A stretch of 14,632 bases of DNA from the NCBI GenBank assembly GCA_029856055.1, contig JAHQWF010000139.1, forward strand, positions 1 through 14,632. Reading direction: 5' to 3'. The notes beneath the pieces are model-generated. The model did not search any database. It was not told the origin of the DNA and saw nothing but the letters and a program-made list of their open reading frames with translations. Shown in pieces: positions 13,738-14,632 of the stretch (within the stretch, counting starts at the first letter, position 1; the number at the start of each line of letters is the position of its first letter). A program made the position numbers and the translations under genes. The stretch comes from Candidatus Njordarchaeota archaeon (GTDB lineage Archaea > Asgardarchaeota > Njordarchaeia > Njordarchaeales > Njordarchaeaceae).

Positions 13738-14632
13738 AACTAGAAAACATTTCATTTACTTATAGAGGAAGGACAAAGGCAGCTATAAAGGACATAAATT
13801 TATCAGTGCCTAGAGAGAGAGTAATCCTCGTTATCGGTAGATCTGGCAGCGGTAAAACAAGTTTAATCAGATCTATAAATGGATTAATACCCCACTTTTA
13901 TCCTGGTAATTTTTCAGGAAAAATCTATTTTTTAGATGAAGATATAACTACATTGAATGCTTCAGAGAGATTCAAATTAGGGATTTCAACTGTTATGCAA
14001 TTCCCAGAAGATCAATTACTATCAAGAAAGGTCTGGAGATCAGTAGCATTTGGATTAGCTAATCTAGGTTTCCCACGAGAAAAAATTATGAGAAAAGTAA
14101 AATGGGCACTGAAATTGGTTGAAATGGAGGATTACTTCGATAGAGAAGTAAATTCCTTAAGCGCTGGTCAAAAACAAAAAGTTGCATTAGCATCAGCTCT
14201 AGCAATAGAACCTAAAATACTTCTTTTGGATGAGCCATTAAGCATGCTAGATGCAAAATTACGTGATGAGCTTAAAAATGATATTAGAGAGATACATCAG
14301 AAAACCAAGAAAACAACGATCTTTGTAACTCATGACCAAACAGAGGCATTGGTTATGGGCGATCGAATCGCCTTGATGGAAAACGGGAGATTGATAGAGA
14401 TAGGTTCCCCCTTAGAAATATATGAGAACCCGAAAAAGGAATTCACAGCGAAGTTTATGGGAGGAACAAATTTCTTTGAAGGTGTGATAACTTCAAGGGA
14501 AAATTCAGAGGCTGTAATTAAAACAAGGGGAGGTTTATACTTTCGAATTTTCAGTGATATACAAGTTGGAAGAAAAGTGAAGATCGTAATTAGACCGGAG
14601 AAGATAAAAATAAACCGACGCTTAGATTATGC
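13722..14632 (+). CDS. ABC transporter ATPase with ECF-like first half and MalK/PotA-like second half; partial at right edge
   Basis: At least 303 residues are visible and the frame runs off the window. It has Walker A GRSGSGKT (39-46), Q-loop MQFPEDQLL (92-100), signature LSAGQKQK (146-153), Walker B ILLLDEP (166-172) and the switch His204 in FVTHDQTEAL. The GLIPHFYPG segment (54-62) and PEDQL resemble EcfA ATPases. From DEPLSMLDAKLR (170-181) on, the sequence resembles MalK/PotA-type ATPases: THDQTEALVMGDRIALMENG, GSPLEIYENP, FMGGTNFFEG, and then a TOBE-like region with IRPEKIKI (290-297). The signature has Ala for the common second Gly. An in-frame stop at 13707 leaves only GTG 13710 or TTG 13722 as starts; TTG 13722 (MVKALELENISFTY) is preferred, though its SD (around GAGTGGG) is weak. 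It probably energises the adjacent S component. Confidence 0.85.
   Translation, partial: MVKALELENISFTYRGRTKAAIKDINLSVPRERVILVIGRSGSGKTSLIRSINGLIPHFYPGNFSGKIYFLDEDITTLNASERFKLGISTVMQFPEDQLLSRKVWRSVAFGLANLGFPREKIMRKVKWALKLVEMEDYFDREVNSLSAGQKQKVALASALAIEPKILLLDEPLSMLDAKLRDELKNDIREIHQKTKKTTIFVTHDQTEALVMGDRIALMENGRLIEIGSPLEIYENPKKEFTAKFMGGTNFFEGVITSRENSEAVIKTRGGLYFRIFSDIQVGRKVKIVIRPEKIKINRRLDY

Noticed and set aside
13707..13740. A broken ATPase gene lacking an ATG start
   Set aside because: A TTG start at 13722 gives a normal ABC N-terminus (MVKALELENISF), and the frame stays open to the window end with all ATPase motifs intact.

Overview
The window looks like a stretch of an AT-rich archaeal chromosome, most likely from a thermophilic member of the Thermoproteota (crenarchaeal lineage). 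Signs of this are strong Shine-Dalgarno sites matching the archaeal anti-SD (GAGGTGA type), frequent TTG starts, heavy AGA/AGG/ATA codon use, T-tract rather than hairpin gene ends, and a respiratory complex I lacking its NADH-oxidising module. The exact genus cannot be read from the sequence. All genes lie on the + strand.

Layout. (1) 1-669: the 3' part of a metal-dependent amidohydrolase cut by the left edge. (2) 670-905: the longest gap, AT-rich, with a perfect 16-bp palindrome, T-tracts and a candidate promoter. (3) 906-11293: a tightly packed complex I operon in canonical order A-B-C-D-H-I-J-K-L-M-N. Eleven subunits are carried by nine reading frames, because A is fused to B and C is fused to D. 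NuoE, NuoF and NuoG are absent, so the complex should accept electrons from something other than NADH bound at NuoF, plausibly ferredoxin or another carrier docking at NuoB/CD/I. (4) 11294-11379: a short T-rich gap. (5) 11380-13036: a polyprenyl diphosphate synthase overlapping a UbiE/MenG-like methyltransferase. The pair looks like part of the isoprenoid quinone pathway supplying the substrate of complex I. (6) 13037-13149: a gap with repeated TAATTA boxes. (7) 13150-14632: an ECF-type vitamin transporter S component (RibU-like, probably riboflavin), overlapping an ABC ATPase that runs off the right edge. The ATPase looks mixed: its first half carries ECF-ATPase features, its second half resembles MalK/PotA-type ATPases with a TOBE-like tail.

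How it fits together: the core is a proton- or sodium-translocating quinone reductase, with quinone tail synthesis and ring methylation genes directly downstream, then a vitamin uptake system. The most unusual points are the NuoA-NuoB fusion, the missing conserved Glu in NuoA, the extended charged tail of NuoI, and the mixed ECF/CUT character of the final ATPase. No tRNA, rRNA, CRISPR array or insertion sequence was seen, and no gene-free stretch exceeds 300 bases.
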